Of a stretch of DNA of 64,000 nt, positions 45,401 through 54,114 are shown piece after piece; position 1 is the first letter of the stretch, and every line of letters starts with the position of its first letter. The notes under the pieces were generated by a model. That model saw nothing but the letters and a program-made list of their open reading frames with translations. It was not told the origin of the DNA and did not search any database. Both the position numbers and the translations under genes were made by a program. The stretch is from Plastoroseomonas arctica (GTDB taxonomy: Bacteria > Pseudomonadota > Alphaproteobacteria > Acetobacterales > Acetobacteraceae), in contig NZ_JAAEDH010000011.1 of assembly GCF_018128965.1 (NCBI RefSeq), positions 1-64,000 of the forward strand. The letters are read 5' to 3'.

Positions 45401-47548
45401 TCAACCGGCCTCGAGCCAGTCGAGCGTGCTCGCGAAGGCCGAGGTCCAGGAGCGCTGCAGCCCCTGCCTCGCGTGGTTGGCCGCACGCCGCTCAGCGTCG
45501 CGGGCCAGGGCCACGCCGGCGCGCAGCCCCTCGACCAGGGCCGCGACGCTGGGCTCGGTGCAGATCAGGTTCTCCGAATAGGCATCGAGGGCCTGCTTCG
45601 CGCCGAAGCGGTTGGTCACCGCCACCGCGCCGCAGGCGACGAGGTCGAGCGGCGGGTAGCTCGGATGCGGCGTGAGCATCAGCGACAGCCCGAGATCCAT
45701 GCGGCGCATCATCGCCACGTAGCGATCCCAGGTCAGCCCTTCCACCACGGTGACCGGCACGCCGCCCGGAAGCGTCAGGCGCGGCAGCTCGCGTCCGACG
45801 AAATGGAAGTGCCAGTCATCGGGCGCGAGGACCCCCTGCCCGATCGCGGCGCCGAGCGCCTCCATGCCGCGCAGATAGAGGTTCCGCGGATTGTTCGGCC
45901 GTGCGTAGAAGAAGAAGTTCATCCGGCGGCGCGCGCTGCGGTCGGGGTAGTAGGCGGCATCGGGGAAGGCCGGCTCGAACCAGTGCGCCTCGGTGTCGAG
46001 TCCAGCGATCCCGGTAGCGGCGAGATGGTCGCGCAGCAGGCGTGTGTTGACCGCGCGCTTCAGGCCGGGCGTGCCCATCACCTCCTGCGCCCGCAGCCAG
46101 TCGTCGCCGAGCGGATAGAACATCCGCTCATCCTCCTGCACGATGTAAGCGACCTTCTCGGGCTTGATGGCGCCAAGCGTATTGGCCGTGGACCACCAAG
46201 AGGTGGTGAGGAACATGTCCTCGGACGCGACGTCGACCGGTTTGCCGCCGTCGAACAGGGCCGCGTCGCGGAATTCCACATGCTCGGGCGGCACCACGCC
46301 CAGCGCTCCGAGCAGTGCGGCGACATTGTCGCGCACGGGTTCCGCGCGCAGGGTCACGATGCGCAGCCCGGCACCGCGCCGCCGGGCCCAGAGCGCCGCC
46401 AGGATGGTTGCCGTGCCGACACCGCCGAAGAAGCTGTCGGCGGCGATCGAGTCCGTCACCAGCGTCAGGCGCGGGCGCAAGGCGTGGTCGATGGCGAAGA
46501 CCGGCAGCGGTCGCAGCGTGTCGAGGCGGCGGGCAAGGATATCGGCGGTCGAGACCGACGCGGGCGCCACGGCCTCGACATCAACCACACGCAAAACCGT
46601 CTCCGTCTGCGGCGCGAAGCTCACTTCGATCGGCAGAGTCAGCTCGGGCGGTGGCGGGGCGATCAGGTTGCGCAGGGCATCCACGGGCGACACGCCGCGT
46701 GCGCGCAGCCGTCGCAGGCGCGCGGGCATGCGGTGCGGCGTCGCGGCCCACCAGCCGATCCGCGCCCCGGCGACCACCACGCGCCCAACCGGTGCGGGCA
46801 TGCCGGCCACGATCCCCCGCACCATGGCACTGGCCCGCGCGGTGGGGTTGAGGCGCGACGCCTGCGGCGGCGCCGGGGGCGGGGCCGCGGGCGGCGAAGT
46901 GGCGTGGGCGTAATGGGCGCGCAGCGCCGCGATGCCGGCGAGCTGATCCCGGGCCATGTCCAGCTGCTCGCCCAGTGCGATGCTGGCCGCATGCAGCCGC
47001 TCGACCATGCGCGATCCTTCGGCGCCGTCGCCTGACGCGCCGGGACGCGAAGCCCGCGCATCGGCAAGGCCCTGGCGCAGGCGCAGCGTCTCGGCATGGG
47101 CGAGCAGCGCCGCACCCGACGGCGCCTCGCCCCGGCGCAGCAGCATCGCCCGCGGCGCGAGGAAGGAGGCGTCGTAGAGCAGGTCCGGCCAGAGGCCATG
47201 CGCGCCGAAGGCCCGCATCCAGTCGATTGCGCTGCCGTCGGGCGCCAGCGCGAGCACCACTGCCTCGGCCGTCGCCGCGAGCCTGCCGATGGCGCCCTCA
47301 TCGGCCGCCATTTCCTGCGCCCAGGGGCCGGCGATGACCAGGTCGTGGCGGAACCCGGGCGGGGCGGCGAGAGGATCGACCGTGTCCGCGGCCACCGCCT
47401 CCACCCCGCGCGCCTTGAAAGCCGGCGCCAGCGGCTCGGCAACCGTCCCGGTCAGGAACACGCGGCGCGGCGCCAGGCCATGGATGATGCGCTGAACGAG
47501 GGCCTCATGGCCATCGGCGCATGTGGCGTCATGGGGCGCTTCGGCCAT
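45401..47548 (-). CDS. WsaF-like glycosyltransferase with N-terminal methyltransferase-like domain
   Basis: This 715-residue protein has a C-terminal half (about 355-715) like the S-layer rhamnosyltransferase WsaF: SFFGGVGTATILAALWA, TTSWWSTANTLG, VAYIVQEDERMFYPLGDDWL, FFFYARPNNPRNLYLRGMEA and the donor-site segment PPLDLVACGAVAVTNRFGAK. The first 190 residues resemble a degenerate Rossmann methyltransferase fold (RRVFLTGTVAEPLAPAFKARG, HDLVIAGPW) without a clear SAM motif. A Pro/Ala linker near 215-235 joins them. WsaF transfers rhamnose; here the sugar may be the deoxyhexose made by the nearby cassette. It heads the nine-gene minus-strand operon. Confidence 0.85.
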   Translation of the reverse strand: MAEAPHDATCADGHEALVQRIIHGLAPRRVFLTGTVAEPLAPAFKARGVEAVAADTVDPLAAPPGFRHDLVIAGPWAQEMAADEGAIGRLAATAEAVVLALAPDGSAIDWMRAFGAHGLWPDLLYDASFLAPRAMLLRRGEAPSGAALLAHAETLRLRQGLADARASRPGASGDGAEGSRMVERLHAASIALGEQLDMARDQLAGIAALRAHYAHATSPPAAPPPAPPQASRLNPTARASAMVRGIVAGMPAPVGRVVVAGARIGWWAATPHRMPARLRRLRARGVSPVDALRNLIAPPPPELTLPIEVSFAPQTETVLRVVDVEAVAPASVSTADILARRLDTLRPLPVFAIDHALRPRLTLVTDSIAADSFFGGVGTATILAALWARRRGAGLRIVTLRAEPVRDNVAALLGALGVVPPEHVEFRDAALFDGGKPVDVASEDMFLTTSWWSTANTLGAIKPEKVAYIVQEDERMFYPLGDDWLRAQEVMGTPGLKRAVNTRLLRDHLAATGIAGLDTEAHWFEPAFPDAAYYPDRSARRRMNFFFYARPNNPRNLYLRGMEALGAAIGQGVLAPDDWHFHFVGRELPRLTLPGGVPVTVVEGLTWDRYVAMMRRMDLGLSLMLTPHPSYPPLDLVACGAVAVTNRFGAKQALDAYSENLICTEPSVAALVEGLRAGVALARDAERRAANHARQGLQRSWTSAFASTLDWLEAG

Positions 47549-47748
47549 GCGGGAGAGCCTCGGAGTGGGAGCCTGGCCGCCTCGATGGCGGATATGTGCC
47601 CGTGACTAGACTGCACGGGCATCGGTAACAACCCTTGATGGCTCCCATGTGATGGCGCACCACCTGCCGCCGCATGGCTGGCCCAACCCGCCGTTTCACG
47701 CCAAGCTCCCCTCTCCCCCGCCGGTCCGGCGCAGCAGGAGCCCCCCGC

Positions 47749-48993
47749 ATGGCCACCATCGCCTTCGCCAATCCGCCGCTGCCCGAGGCCGAGCCCGCCG
47801 CCCAGGGCGTCTCCCCCACCCGCCTCGCCCGCCTCGGCGCCGCCCTCGAGCGAGAGATCGAGGCCCGCCGCCTGCCCGGCTGCGTGGTCGCCATCGCCCG
47901 CCACGGCAAGCTCATCCACGCCGCCGCGCATGGCGCGATCGACCCCGAGTCCGGCCGCCCGATGCCCGCCGACGCGGCCTTCGCCATCGCGTCCATGACC
48001 AAGCCCATCACCGGCGCCACGGCGCTGTCGCTGATGCAGGAAGGCCGGCTGCTGGCGACCGATCCGGTCGCCGAATACCTGCCCGCCTTCGCGAAGATCC
48101 GCGTCGCGATCGAGACCCAGGCGATGCTCTCCGGCTCCGGCCCGCTGGAGACCCGCCCCGCGACCCAGACCATGACCGTGCTGGACGCAATGCGGCACAC
48201 CACCGGATTCGTCTATGGCGGCGCCGGGCGCGGGACCACCGCCGTCCACACCTCCTATCCCGGCGGCTCGGGCCTGTTCCAGGACGGCCCCACCTCGGAC
48301 CAGGCCGAAGCCCTGCTCGCCGGACTGGCGCTGCGCCATGAGCCCGGCACCGTCTGGGAATACGGCTTCTCGACCGACGTGCTCGGCCTGGTGGTCGAGC
48401 GCGCCTCCGGCCTGCGGCTGGGCGATGCGATGGTTCAGCGCATCACCGGCCCGCTCGGCATGGCCGAGACCTCGCAGACGCTCGATCCCGCGCGCCTCGA
48501 GCGCTTCGCCAAGCCCTTCGCGGCCGACCCGCTGACCGGGGCGGCGCAGAAGGTGCCGCACTACACCACGCAACCGGCGATGGACCCCGGCGGCACCGGC
48601 CTCACCTCCACCGCCTCGGACTATCTCCGCTACGCGCAGATGCTGCTCGACCGCGGCCGCTGGGGCGGCGAGCAGGTGCTCGCGCCCCGCATCGTGGACT
48701 GGATGGCGTCCGATCACCTCGGCCCCGACGTGCGCAATACCATCGCGAGCTTCGACGCGTCGCTCGCCGGCTATGGCTTCGGCGCCACGGTCGCCGTGCG
48801 CACCCGCCCGGGCGTGGCGGGGCTGCTCGGCAAGACCGGGCTGTTCGGCTGGTCGGGCGTGTACGGGACGAATTTCTGGGTGGACCCGGCCTCGGGCCTC
48901 GCGGTGGTGTTCATGGCGCATGCGCCGGGCGAGCTGCGCAAGCGCTACCGCCGGCTGGTCAATACGCTGGTCTACCAGGCGCTTGACGACTAG
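47749..48993 (+). CDS. Serine hydrolase, beta-lactamase/esterase family
   Basis: This 414-residue protein belongs to the class C beta-lactamase / EstB-type serine hydrolases. The SxxK nucleophile motif is SMTK (82-85), WEYGFSTDVLG supplies the YxN-like position, and LLGKTG near the C-terminus fits the third motif. No signal peptide is evident, so it is probably a cytoplasmic esterase rather than a resistance enzyme. The ATG at 47749 has GGAG eight bases upstream; the longer frame to 47674 lacks this. It is divergent from the glycan operon and 27 bases ahead of an alpha/beta hydrolase gene. Confidence 0.85.
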   Translation: MATIAFANPPLPEAEPAAQGVSPTRLARLGAALEREIEARRLPGCVVAIARHGKLIHAAAHGAIDPESGRPMPADAAFAIASMTKPITGATALSLMQEGRLLATDPVAEYLPAFAKIRVAIETQAMLSGSGPLETRPATQTMTVLDAMRHTTGFVYGGAGRGTTAVHTSYPGGSGLFQDGPTSDQAEALLAGLALRHEPGTVWEYGFSTDVLGLVVERASGLRLGDAMVQRITGPLGMAETSQTLDPARLERFAKPFAADPLTGAAQKVPHYTTQPAMDPGGTGLTSTASDYLRYAQMLLDRGRWGGEQVLAPRIVDWMASDHLGPDVRNTIASFDASLAGYGFGATVAVRTRPGVAGLLGKTGLFGWSGVYGTNFWVDPASGLAVVFMAHAPGELRKRYRRLVNTLVYQALDD

Positions 48994-49020
48994 TCCGCAA
49001 CGCATTCGAGGAGGAACACC

Positions 49021-49812
49021 ATGGACCGCCGAGCCGTCTTCGCCGGGGCCGCCGTGCTGGCCGCCGCCGGCGCCGCCCAGGCCCAGACACCCGCCACGGC
49101 GGGAAAAACCTTCGTGCTGGTGCACGGCGCGTGGGGCGGCGGCTGGATCTGGAAATTCACCGCCGATGGGCTGCGCCAGAAGGGCCACCGCGTCTTCACG
49201 CCCACCCAGACCGGCCTGGGCGAGCGCCGCCACCTCCTCGCGCGCACCATTTCCATCGACACCTTCGTCGATGACATCGCCGGCGTGCTGGAGGCCGAGG
49301 AACTCACCGACGTGATCCTGGTCGGCCATTCCTTCGGCGGCTTCGCGGTCACGGGTGTGGCCGATCGCCTGCCCGAGCGTATCCGCCACCTGGTCTACCT
49401 CGACGCACTGCTGCCCGAGAACGGCGAGACCGCCTTCTCCGTGCTGCCGCCAGGCATCGAGGCCGCGCGGCGCCAGACGGTGAACGAGCAGGGCGGTGGC
49501 GTCGCACTCCCGGTGCCCCCGCTCTCCGCCTTCCCGCTGCCCGAGGACGTGCGGCAATGGTTCGGCCGCCGCCTCGCGCCGCACCCCTTCGGCACCTACG
49601 ACACGCCGATCCGCCTCAAGGCGCCGCCCGGGGCCGGCCGCCCGGTGACCTACGTGTCCTACACCAACCCCGCGCTGGCCTCGATCGAGCCCAGCCGGGC
49701 GCGGGCGCGGGCCAAGCAGGGTCCGGACTGGCGCTACATGGAACTCGACGTGCCGCACGATGCCCAGGCCGCGGTGCCCGCACGGATCATCGCGCTGCTC
49801 GAGGGGATGTAG
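49021..49812 (+). CDS. Secreted alpha/beta hydrolase
   Basis: This 263-residue protein has an N-terminal signal (DRRAVFAGAAVLAAAGAAQAQ, possibly Tat type) and an alpha/beta hydrolase fold with oxyanion HGAWGGG (35-41), nucleophile elbow GHSFGG (S104) and probable catalytic histidine in DVPHDAQ. It resembles periplasmic esterases of the pheromone-esterase-like (PIR7B/EstC) group; the substrate is unknown. It lies 27 bases after the serine hydrolase gene, so the two probably form an operon. A 12-bp hairpin after the stop may end transcription. Confidence 0.85.
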   Translation: MDRRAVFAGAAVLAAAGAAQAQTPATAGKTFVLVHGAWGGGWIWKFTADGLRQKGHRVFTPTQTGLGERRHLLARTISIDTFVDDIAGVLEAEELTDVILVGHSFGGFAVTGVADRLPERIRHLVYLDALLPENGETAFSVLPPGIEAARRQTVNEQGGGVALPVPPLSAFPLPEDVRQWFGRRLAPHPFGTYDTPIRLKAPPGAGRPVTYVSYTNPALASIEPSRARARAKQGPDWRYMELDVPHDAQAAVPARIIALLEGM

Positions 49813-49827
49813 GCGGCGCGGATCCTG

Positions 49828-49855
49828 GCCGGTGCGCTGCGAACAGCGCGCCGGC
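49828..49855. terminator. Hairpin between convergent genes
   Basis: GCCGGTGCGCTG-CGAA-CAGCGCGCCGGC forms a 12-bp stem with one G-T pair, lying between the convergent hydrolase gene and the SUOX-like gene. No T-run follows on either side, so it is a weak or factor-assisted terminator at best. Confidence 0.5.
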
Positions 49856-49862
49856 GCCCATG

Positions 49863-50333
49863 CTAGGGCAGCTGCACCAGCTCGATCCGGTTAACCCGGA
49901 ACACCGACCGGGCGCGGCGCAGATCGCCCTCCACCACCAGCCGGAACGGCCCCTCGGCGGCGTCGAGCGGCTCCGCGGCGCGGCGGTCGGCCAGGATCAC
50001 CTGCGTGCCGCGCGCGCCGGGGTCGATCTCCGCAAGGCTGAGCGTCGCGGCATAGCCATCGCTCGCGCGCACGACGACGACCACGCGCAGCGCCGCGCCG
50101 CGCATCGCCTGGCCGAAGGGTGCGCCCACGCGTTCGAGGAGCGCTACCAGCGGCACGCCGCTGTAGGAGGCCGCCTCCCGCCCCGGGCCACGCACCGTCA
50201 CATGCGGCAGCGCCGCGATCTCGGCCGCGGGAACGCTCACCTCGCGCCCATCGATGCCGCGCACCACCACCTCCTGCGCCATGGCGGGCAAGGCGAGCAG
50301 CAGCAGAACACCGATCAGGACTATCCGACGCAT
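49863..50333 (-). CDS. Small periplasmic SUOX-like (molybdopterin-binding fold) protein
   Basis: This 156-residue protein has a signal peptide (IVLIGVLLLLALPAMAQ) followed by a compact domain resembling the oxidoreductase molybdopterin-binding fold: YSGVPLVALLERVG, RASDGYAATLSLAEID and GPFRLVVEGDLRRARSVFRVNRIEL. The protein has no cysteine at all, so the cysteine that holds molybdenum in sulfite-oxidase enzymes is missing and a catalytic role is unlikely. ATG codons at 50339 and 50333 are both possible; GGGGAG is better spaced for 50333. Confidence 0.7.
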   Translation of the reverse strand: MRRIVLIGVLLLLALPAMAQEVVVRGIDGREVSVPAAEIAALPHVTVRGPGREAASYSGVPLVALLERVGAPFGQAMRGAALRVVVVVRASDGYAATLSLAEIDPGARGTQVILADRRAAEPLDAAEGPFRLVVEGDLRRARSVFRVNRIELVQLP

Positions 50334-50402
50334 CGTCATTCTCCCCAGTCGTGCGCGCACATATCGCATGGCACCGGAGGCGCTGCCCAGATAGGCTTGC
50401 GC

Positions 50403-50600
50403 ATGGCCGAGACCACGCGAATCTCCCTCACCCTGTCCGCCGATCTCGCGGAGACGCTGCGCGAGGCCGTCGCCTCGGGCGACTACGCGAACCGCGCCGA
50501 AATCCTGCGCGACGCGCTGCGGCAGTGGCGGGACAAGCGCTCCCAGGTGCAGATCGCGACGCCGCTGCGCACCCGCGGCAAGGAAATCTGGATCAAGTAG
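50403..50600 (+). CDS. Ribbon-helix-helix (ParD/CopG-like) DNA-binding protein
   Basis: This 65-residue protein has the ribbon-helix-helix pattern: strand TRISLTLSADL, helix AETLREAVASGDYANRAEI and helix LRDALRQWRDKR, like type II antitoxins of the ParD class and CopG repressors. A basic C-terminus follows. ParD genes normally precede a ParE toxin, but the next gene is on the opposite strand and does not resemble ParE, so this is an orphan. It may be a solitary regulator or a relic of a toxin-antitoxin pair. Confidence 0.7.
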   Translation: MAETTRISLTLSADLAETLREAVASGDYANRAEILRDALRQWRDKRSQVQIATPLRTRGKEIWIK

Positions 50601-50606
50601 CCGGGC

Positions 50607-50888
50607 TCAGTCGCCGAGCTTGGAAAAATTCCGCCGCACCGCGCGCCGCGCCGGCGCCAGGGCCGCCGCCTGGACGTGGGCCGGCGACGCGCCGCGCATG
50701 ACCGCGCGTCCGGCCGCGAAGGCGCCCTCGGTGAAGGCCCTCTGCTTCTCCACCGCCATGCCGGCAAGCGTCTTCGCCGCCTGTGGGTCTGTGAACAGCT
50801 GCGCGCCGCGGGTCATGAACACCATCCCGGCACTCCATGCGAACAGGCCCATGGACCAGGGAGAAGGCACGCGTGATTTTTTTGCCAT
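50607..50888 (-). CDS. Hypothetical protein, 93 residues
   Basis: The product begins MAKKSRVPSPWSMGLFAWSAGMVFMTRGAQLF, with a short hydrophobic stretch, then an Ala-rich amphipathic region (AAKTLAGMAVEKQRAFTEGAFAAGRAVM) and a basic end. I do not recognise a family. The helix pattern is loosely like small phasin-type proteins, but that is speculation. The ATG at 50888 is preferred to the frame start at 50933 because the sequence before it looks non-coding. It converges with the ribbon-helix-helix gene, six bases apart. Confidence 0.55.
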   Translation of the reverse strand: MAKKSRVPSPWSMGLFAWSAGMVFMTRGAQLFTDPQAAKTLAGMAVEKQRAFTEGAFAAGRAVMRGASPAHVQAAALAPARRAVRRNFSKLGD

Positions 50889-51018
50889 GCGCAGAGTGTG
50901 GCGTCGCATCGTGCCGCTGCCCAGGCGGGCCACGCGCCGAAGCGATCATTTCGGGTCGCTCGGCATGCTTCTCGCGCGGGTTTGACCACGGCTGGGCGTT
51001 TCGCCGCGGCGCGCGTGC

Positions 51019-51897
51019 TCAGGGCGCTTCGGCGAAGCCGCGCACGATGCCTGCAGCAAGCGCCATCGCGGCGGGGCTGCCGGCCACGCTGCGGCTCTGC
51101 AGCAGCTCGATCCCCATGTCAGGCAGCGCCGGCAGGCCATCCGCCGCCCCGAGCCAGGCGAGGCCCTCGGGCAGCGGCGCGGTGGTGCTGACCGTGACGC
51201 CGAGTCCCGCGAGGGCCAGAGTGAAGCAGCCGGCCTGCGTCGCGCTGTTGTAGGTGACGCGGCAGGCGCGCCCAATCCCGTGCAGCGCATCCAGCGCCGC
51301 CTCGCGCCAGGTGCAGCCGTGATGGGCCAGCACCAGCGGCATCGGGTCGCGCCGATGCGTGCCGTGGCGCGTGCTGCCGACCCAGCGCAGCGGTCCTCGC
51401 CAGACCTCCTGCCCCGTCCAGCCCGGTGCCGCATGCCCTTCGGTCAGCAACGCGAGGTCGAGCAGGCCGACCTCCATGCGTCCGGCCAAAGTTTCGGAGT
51501 TGAAGCACACCACCTCGACCTCGACGGCCGGGTGGGTCTCAGCGAAATCGGCGAGGATGGTCGGCAGCCAGCGCAGCGCGTAGTCGTCCGGCACGCCGAG
51601 GCGCACATGGCCGACCAGTGCGGGTTCCCAGAAGCCGGTCCAGATCTGGTCGTTCAGCGCGAGCACCTGGCGCGCGCGGTCGAGCAGCCAGGCGCCGTGC
51701 GGCGTCGGCGACAGGCCGCGCCCGTTACGGTGCAACAGCGGCTTGCCCAAAAAATCCTCCAGCCGCTTGATCTGCATCGACACGGCCGACTGCGTGCGGC
51801 CAACGCGCGCGGCCGCGCGGGTGACGGAGCCACCCTCGGCGATGAGCACGAAGGCGCGGAGCAGATCGGGGTCGAGGCCCGGCGGGACGGCCAGCAT
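51019..51897 (-). CDS. LysR family transcriptional regulator
   Basis: This 292-residue protein has an N-terminal winged helix-turn-helix (about residues 7-66, LLRAFVLIAEGGSVTRAAARVGRTQSAVSMQIKRLE) and a C-terminal substrate-binding-like domain with LRLGVPDDYALRWLP-type sequence. The inducer is unknown. It is divergent from a DUF1127 gene with 100 bases between the starts; LysR-DUF1127 pairs are frequent in proteobacteria, and the regulator probably controls that neighbour. The ATG at 51897 is used; a TTG three codons upstream sits too close to the AAGGA. Confidence 0.9.
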   Translation of the reverse strand: MLAVPPGLDPDLLRAFVLIAEGGSVTRAAARVGRTQSAVSMQIKRLEDFLGKPLLHRNGRGLSPTPHGAWLLDRARQVLALNDQIWTGFWEPALVGHVRLGVPDDYALRWLPTILADFAETHPAVEVEVVCFNSETLAGRMEVGLLDLALLTEGHAAPGWTGQEVWRGPLRWVGSTRHGTHRRDPMPLVLAHHGCTWREAALDALHGIGRACRVTYNSATQAGCFTLALAGLGVTVSTTAPLPEGLAWLGAADGLPALPDMGIELLQSRSVAGSPAAMALAAGIVRGFAEAP

Positions 51898-51997
51898 GAA
51901 GATCAATGTCCTTGATGATTCACCTCAACACTATGCATTTCTCTTATCTCCATTGCAACGGCAGAGTATCGGCACATCGCAACCCAAGGAGGATCCG

Positions 51998-52231
51998 ATG
52001 TCCGGCCTGACCCTGACCCGCTCTGCCACCGCCCCAGTGGCCGCCACCCGCCTGAACCCGTTCCGCGTCTTCGCACGCGTGGTCGGCGCGGCGTACCGCG
52101 CCGCAGCGACGCGCCAGGAGCTGGTCGGGATGGATGACCGGATGCTGCGCGACATCGGCATCACCCGCGTCGACGCGCTGCGCGAGGCGGCGCGCAAGCC
52201 CTGGGACCAGGCGCCGACACGGCGGGATTGA
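51998..52231 (+). CDS. DUF1127 family small protein
   Basis: This 77-residue protein ends with the DUF1127 (YjiS-like) motif: RQELVGMDDRMLRDIGITRVDALREAARKPW. Such arginine-rich small proteins are associated in other alphaproteobacteria with RNA turnover and with phosphate or carbon metabolism. A very strong ribosome site, AAGGAGG (51986-51992), precedes the ATG. The gene is divergent from LysR and followed by an intrinsic terminator at 52251, so it is a single-gene transcript, probably well expressed. Confidence 0.88.
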   Translation: MSGLTLTRSATAPVAATRLNPFRVFARVVGAAYRAAATRQELVGMDDRMLRDIGITRVDALREAARKPWDQAPTRRD

Positions 52232-52250
52232 CCGCGCAGTACCGACAGTG

Positions 52251-52288
52251 TCCGGCGCCCGGCAACGTGGCGCCGGATCTGTTTTCTT
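52251..52288 (+). terminator. Intrinsic terminator after the DUF1127 gene
   Basis: TCCGGCGCC (52251-52259), a nine-base loop and GGCGCCGGA (52269-52277) form a perfect 9-bp stem, followed by TCTGTTTTCTT. This is the clearest rho-independent terminator in the window. Confidence 0.85.
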
Positions 52289-52322
52289 GAGATCGGAGCG
52301 GCGGTAAGGTCGCCTTACTGTT

Positions 52323-53006
52323 TTACGCGGCATTGTGGAATATCACGCCGAGCGTGTGCCGCGCCCCCCAGGTCACCCGACTGACCCCGTGGCGCAGCTT
52401 GACCCGGTAGGTGCCGCGCGTGCCCTGCACCGGACGCTCGGCGACGGCGAAAACCACAGCCTCGCCCTGCCGGAGAGGCACGACCTCGGCGCGGGATTGC
52501 ATGCGCGGGCGCTGCTCGGTGAGGACGAAGGCGCCGCCGCCGAATTCGGCATCCGGCCTGGAGAGCAGGATCGCGACCTGGAGGGGAAACACCTCCGCGC
52601 CGTAGAGGTCCTGGTGCAGGCAATTATAGTCGCCGGCGCCGTAACGCAGCAGCAGCGGCGTGGGCTTCTGCTGCCCCGCCGCGTGGCAGCGTTCAAGGTA
52701 TTCGGCGTGGGTCGCGGGATAGTCGCGCCCGGTCCAGCGATGGGCGATGCCCACCAGGCGGGGCCAGAATCCGGTGCGCATTCCGGCGACGAGCGGCGGC
52801 AGTGGATGCGCGAAATACTGGTACTCGCCGCGCCCGAAGCCGTGGCGCGCCATGACCACGCGGCTGCGGAAGTGTTCGGGTTCGTCGTAGAGCGCAACCA
52901 GCGCGGCGCATTGTTCGGGGCTGAGCAGCGGCCCCGTTGCGGCGGCGCCATAGGCGTCGAGATCGGCCTCGATGCGGGGCCAATCGAGCGTGTCGATATC
53001 GGTCAT
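52323..53006 (-). CDS. 2OG-Fe(II) oxygenase
   Basis: This 227-residue protein has the facial-triad start HQDLYG (near residue 130, HxD) and a later RHGVSRV with the distal histidine and 2-oxoglutarate-binding arginine, so it is a 2-oxoglutarate-dependent iron oxygenase. PLLSPEQCAALVALYDE is typical of the N-terminus, and PLQVAILLSRPDAEFGGGAFVL follows the iron site. It resembles the prolyl 4-hydroxylase-like group; the substrate is unknown. The ATG at 53006 is chosen; the frame extends upstream to 53195 only by shadowing the neighbouring hydrolase gene. Confidence 0.85.
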   Translation of the reverse strand: MTDIDTLDWPRIEADLDAYGAAATGPLLSPEQCAALVALYDEPEHFRSRVVMARHGFGRGEYQYFAHPLPPLVAGMRTGFWPRLVGIAHRWTGRDYPATHAEYLERCHAAGQQKPTPLLLRYGAGDYNCLHQDLYGAEVFPLQVAILLSRPDAEFGGGAFVLTEQRPRMQSRAEVVPLRQGEAVVFAVAERPVQGTRGTYRVKLRHGVSRVTWGARHTLGVIFHNAA

Positions 53007-53058
53007 GCCGCGGATGGAAGCATGCCGGCGCGGCGGCGTCCCTCCGCCGGTTGCGCCG

Positions 53059-54114
53059 CTACGCCAGCGCCGCGCGCACCTTGCCGATGAAGCCATCGAG
53101 TGCCGCCGGGTCCAGCCAGCGGCTGACCGCGACGATGCCGCTCGACGGGTCGATCCAGATGGTGTTGCCGCCGGCACCGGAGGCGAAGAGCGCATCCTTG
53201 GGCGCCGAGGGCAGCCGCTTGCCGTCGGAGTTCAGCCACCACAGGAAGCCGTAGCTCGGGTTCAGCGCGCAGGGCGTGGTGCTGGCCTCGATCCAGGATT
53301 CCGGCAGGATGCGCACACCGTTCCACGCGCCGCGGCCGAGCATAAGCATGCCGATGCGCGCCTGGTCCTCGGCATGCATCACCACGCCGCCGCCCCAATG
53401 CCCGCCGCCAGAGACCGACTGCATGCGCTGCCCGTCGATCTCGACCCAGCTGGTGCGATAGCCCTCCCAGCGCCAGTCGGCGGAGCCGCCGAGGGGACCG
53501 AGGATGCGTTCGCGGAATACGTCAGGAAGCGGCCGGCGGAACAGCCGCAGCAGGCACAGCGCGAGGCGGTTCACGCGCACGTCGTTGTATTCCCAATAGC
53601 TGCCGGGCGGATTCATCGGCCGCGCCTGGCCTTTCTGGCCCTTGCCCTCGACGACGAGGTTGCGGCCGCGATCGATGATGTCGGACTTGCCGAACAGCGT
53701 GCCTTCCCATTCGGAGGTGTTCGTCAGGATGTGGCGCCACGTGATCGGTGCGTTCTGCGGCGTCTCGAACCCGCCATCGGTGATGGTCGCGCCGATGCGG
53801 GCATCGAGATCGGGGATCAGCCCATCGGCATGGGCGAGGCCCGCGAGCAGCGAGAGGTAGGATTTCGCGACCGAGAAGGTCATGTCCGCCTGGCGCGTGT
53901 CGCCCCAGGACGCGACCAGCTTGCCGTTGCGGGTGATCAGACCATTGGGCGCGCCGCGCGGGCTCACGGGGCCGAGGATCTCGTTGTCCGGCGGCCCTTC
54001 GAAATAGCCATGTGCAATGTGCGACGCGATGTCGTGCGGCCAGGGCGTCTCATGCGCGGCGGCGAAGGCCACGGCGTCCGCGAGCTTGCGCGCATCGGAA
54101 CCGGTCGTGCTCAT
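53059..54114 (-). CDS. Serine hydrolase (beta-lactamase family) coupled to ureG
   Basis: This 351-residue protein is a class C beta-lactamase-like serine hydrolase. The nucleophile motif SVAK is at residues 81-84 and [10 protein letters not shown] gives the Tyr-Asn motif; [13 protein letters not shown] near the C-terminus replaces the KTG motif. No signal peptide is seen. Its ATG overlaps the ureG stop (ATGA), so it is translated as the last gene of the urease operon although no urease role is known for this family. Amide or ester hydrolysis that yields urea or ammonia is one possibility, but it is only inference. Confidence 0.85.
   Translation of the reverse strand: MSTTGSDARKLADAVAFAAAHETPWPHDIASHIAHGYFEGPPDNEILGPVSPRGAPNGLITRNGKLVASWGDTRQADMTFSVAKSYLSLLAGLAHADGLIPDLDARIGATITDGGFETPQNAPITWRHILTNTSEWEGTLFGKSDIIDRGRNLVVEGKGQKGQARPMNPPGSYWEYNDVRVNRLALCLLRLFRRPLPDVFRERILGPLGGSADWRWEGYRTSWVEIDGQRMQSVSGGGHWGGGVVMHAEDQARIGMLMLGRGAWNGVRILPESWIEASTTPCALNPSYGFLWWLNSDGKRLPSAPKDALFASGAGGNTIWIDPSSGIVAVSRWLDPAALDGFIGKVRAALA

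Noticed and set aside
50601-50933. A ParE-type toxin after the ribbon-helix-helix gene
   Set aside because: The only frame there is on the opposite strand and its product lacks the ParE/RelE pattern of strands and basic residues.
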